DNA from: Deltaproteobacteria bacterium
Lineage (GTDB): Bacteria > Desulfobacterota > DSM-4660 > Desulfatiglandales > Desulfatiglandaceae
Assembly: GCA_019309145.1 (NCBI GenBank)
Contig: JAFDGR010000026.1
Span: forward strand, 1-49,206
Length of the DNA: 49,206 nt
Reading direction: 5' to 3'
Below, piece by piece: positions 47,699-49,206 of the stretch; within the stretch, counting starts at the first letter, position 1; the number at the start of each line of letters is the position of its first letter. Made by a program: the position numbers and the translations under genes. The notes under the pieces were generated by a model that saw nothing but the letters and a program-made list of their open reading frames with translations, was not told where the DNA came from and did not search any database.

Positions 47699-47966
47699 TG
47701 ATGTTCCTCTCCTTGAGATAGCGGTTGTACTCCTGCCTGGTCTCAATCGGTCTTTCGTGATCCGGTTGGAGGACTTTCCTTGCCGAAGCTAACCATGGCA
47801 CATCAACCCCGCTATCGCAGAACGCGCCACCGTGCCCGACGGCGATGATCTTCACGGCTGGTTCCTCGCAGACAGGGCACCGAACACTTTCCGGGCACTT
47901 GTCAACGGGAAAAACCATCTCATGCCGTTTGCCGCACCCAACACATTCAAAATCGTAAAGGGGCAT
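47685..47966 (-). CDS. FmdB-like zinc-ribbon protein
   Basis: A 93-aa protein. MPLYDFECVGCGKRHE opens with the FmdB-type 'PxYxFxCxxCG' pattern, and SVRCPVCEEP supplies the second CxxC, forming a zinc ribbon. The last half (ASARKVLQPDHERPIETRQE, then YNRYLKERNI) is a basic helical tail often attached to such ribbons in phages. FmdB family proteins are small putative regulators of unclear activity. It lies in the portal block and starts next to the stop of the 96-aa gene. Confidence 0.75.
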   Translation of the reverse strand: MPLYDFECVGCGKRHEMVFPVDKCPESVRCPVCEEPAVKIIAVGHGGAFCDSGVDVPWLASARKVLQPDHERPIETRQEYNRYLKERNIIAAG

Positions 47967-47967
47967 C

Positions 47968-48258
47968 TCAATTCACCTTCATTATCGGGTTAGGCGGCAT
48001 TACCGCCCCCGGCCTGATGATCCTTGAGGGTTCAACCTTGCTATTCGCCTTGTTAGCGTAATGGCTCGCTAAGGCCTTCAAGCCGCCTGCAAGCATGTCA
48101 AAGACGATCTCCGGGTGGTCTATGGGGCCATGGACATTCACCGCCCCATTATCGAGCACGTTGATGTTGAGGGTTGCCCGCACGTTCACAGGGGAGGCCC
48201 CGTTGACGGCCTCCCGTTCCTTCTGTTTCCTTAACTGCTTTACTTTCTTCTCGCTCAT
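47968..48258 (-). CDS. 96-aa hypothetical protein downstream of portal
   Basis: The basic N-terminus (MSEKKVKQLRKQKEREAVNG) is followed by a beta-rich segment (VRATLNINVLDNGAVNVHGP) and a helix (FDMLAGGLKALASHYANKAN). I do not recognise a family. Small genes between portal and scaffold vary widely among phages and may be head assembly or regulatory factors. A strong SD, GGGAGGATAAACAGG, precedes ATG 48258. Confidence 0.65.
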   Translation of the reverse strand: MSEKKVKQLRKQKEREAVNGASPVNVRATLNINVLDNGAVNVHGPIDHPEIVFDMLAGGLKALASHYANKANSKVEPSRIIRPGAVMPPNPIMKVN

Positions 48259-48282
48259 CCTGTTTATCCTCCCTTCCTATTA

Positions 48283-49206
48283 TTACATCATTGATCTGCC
48301 TGCCGCCCTTGACGCCGCCGAGATAGCAGCCGTCGGGGGTGCAGCAGCGCCGCCTTGGCCTCGGTTAATGCCTTGCCCTGGGCCGCCCTGGGGCGTAAGC
48401 AGGGCGTTTTTCAATGCCATGGCCTCCTCTTGAGACATACCCGCCTCAACCAGGATGGTTAACGCTTCATCCAACCTGGTCTCGCCCATGCGCTCTATTA
48501 TCCGGCGGTGATCGGGGAAATTGATAGCTTCGAGTAGGGCTTGCCTGTCTATGGCGTTCATCTGGTAAAGCGCCTGCGCCATCTCCTGTATCTGGAGCGA
48601 TGTCCTTGGCGTTGTGGACCCTGCTTCGACAACGTAGGAGAATCGCCGGTCAACAAAATCGGTTGCACGGAACAGCACCGGCTCATCATCAATTTCCATG
48701 ATCTCGTTTTCGGTATGGTAGTTCTGCCATAGACCTATGGCCCACCGGCTCCGCTGTTCGGCGATATAGTCGATGCTGGTTGTCTTGGCCTTCATGAGGA
48801 CCTGGTTTCGTTCCTGCAACGCTATGATGGCCGCTGCCGCCGTTATCTGCTTAGGGGCCTGGCCCCTGTCAGCATCCTCAATCTGATACACCCGATCAAA
48901 CATCTTGATGATAAGCTCTAAGACCTGGAAGAATGTCGCCGGCAGGTTAGGCACCTGCATAAACTCAATGCGGGCGTTAGGGGTTGTGGGCATTAGAACC
49001 AGGCGACCCGCCTTGGTCAGCGAGTTTTCAATCATGGCCCTGGTTATACCGCAGTTCTTTTGAATAATGAGGGGAGGCGTTATAACATTGATAACGTAAG
49101 AGATAAGCTTTGTGATGATCTTGTTGATCTTAACGATCAGGTCCCCCACCTGTTCAGCGGCGGAAAAACCCCATATCGAGATCAGGTCACGGTAACTGTT
49201 GGCCGT
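48283..49206 (-). CDS. Portal protein, C-terminal part (5' end beyond the window)
   Basis: The frame stays open to the window's right edge, so the GTG at 49149 in the track is internal and the N-terminal part is missing. The visible part has the outline of a podovirus portal: an amphipathic stretch (VINVITPPLIIQKNCGITRA), FMQVPNLPATFFQVLELIIK, the long helix with ITAAAAIIALQERNQVLMKA, RSRWAIGLWQNYHTENEIME, and a helical end with a disordered Gly/Gln/Pro tract. It forms the ring through which DNA is packaged and ejected. Confidence 0.8.
   Translation of the reverse strand, partial: TANSYRDLISIWGFSAAEQVGDLIVKINKIITKLISYVINVITPPLIIQKNCGITRAMIENSLTKAGRLVLMPTTPNARIEFMQVPNLPATFFQVLELIIKMFDRVYQIEDADRGQAPKQITAAAAIIALQERNQVLMKAKTTSIDYIAEQRSRWAIGLWQNYHTENEIMEIDDEPVLFRATDFVDRRFSYVVEAGSTTPRTSLQIQEMAQALYQMNAIDRQALLEAINFPDHRRIIERMGETRLDEALTILVEAGMSQEEAMALKNALLTPQGGPGQGINRGQGGAAAPPTAAISAASRAAGRSMM

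Overview
The window is part of the genome of a temperate, podovirus-like tailed phage of a bacterium. The host is probably proteobacterial or desulfobacterial, but the sequence alone does not settle it. Both edges cut genes: a recombination-associated gene on the left and the portal gene on the right. The terminase is not in view. Shine-Dalgarno sites (GGAGG-like) precede most genes, and genes are tightly packed with 1-4 nt or short overlaps.

Layout. (1) 1-4.4 kb, plus strand: early genes, with a RecT-type annealing protein, its partner, several small Cys-rich proteins and a DUF5662-type protein. (2) 4.4-5.8 kb: tyrosine integrase followed at once by an attP region. The core is the anticodon-arm-to-CCA part of a tRNA (best fold: tRNA-Val, anticodon CAC), flanked by four copies of an AAAGTGCGCC motif that look like integrase arm sites. 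Phage DNA lies on both sides of the core, so this looks like an unintegrated or circular form rather than a prophage end. (3) 5.8-8.6 kb, plus strand: an AT-rich accessory insert that looks like a small integron gene-cassette array. Two attC-like sites lie at 6089-6148 and 6920-7054. The second folds with an R box, an unpaired spacer, an L box carrying three extrahelical bases, and a variable loop. In all three cassettes the last stop codon sits inside the R'' core. The last cassette carries a Panacea-domain antitoxin and a putative MazF/PemK-like toxin. (4) 8.6-49.2 kb, minus strand: the late module. Read in transcription order (right to left) it runs portal, small proteins, scaffold, major capsid protein, decoration proteins, neck adaptor, beta-propeller neck/tail protein, tail proteins, a 1465-aa fibre, two long coiled-coil proteins, three virion-associated proteins, a 3929-aa polyvalent protein, then a lysis/accessory cluster with a DUF5675 protein, a stand-alone response-regulator receiver and small membrane proteins.

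The giant protein combines an N6-adenine methyltransferase-like domain, an SF2/Snf2-like helicase, a phosphoribosyltransferase, a second methyltransferase-like fold, an HExxH zincin-like segment and an ADP-ribosyltransferase-like domain. This is the architecture of phage and plasmid polyvalent (DarB-like) proteins thought to enter the cell with the DNA and counter host defences. Its C-terminus is broken by two apparent frameshifts.

The main points for follow-up are the cassette array with a toxin-antitoxin pair next to attP, the two neighbouring proteins built from 28-residue (four-heptad) repeats kept in exact register, and the phage-borne receiver domain.
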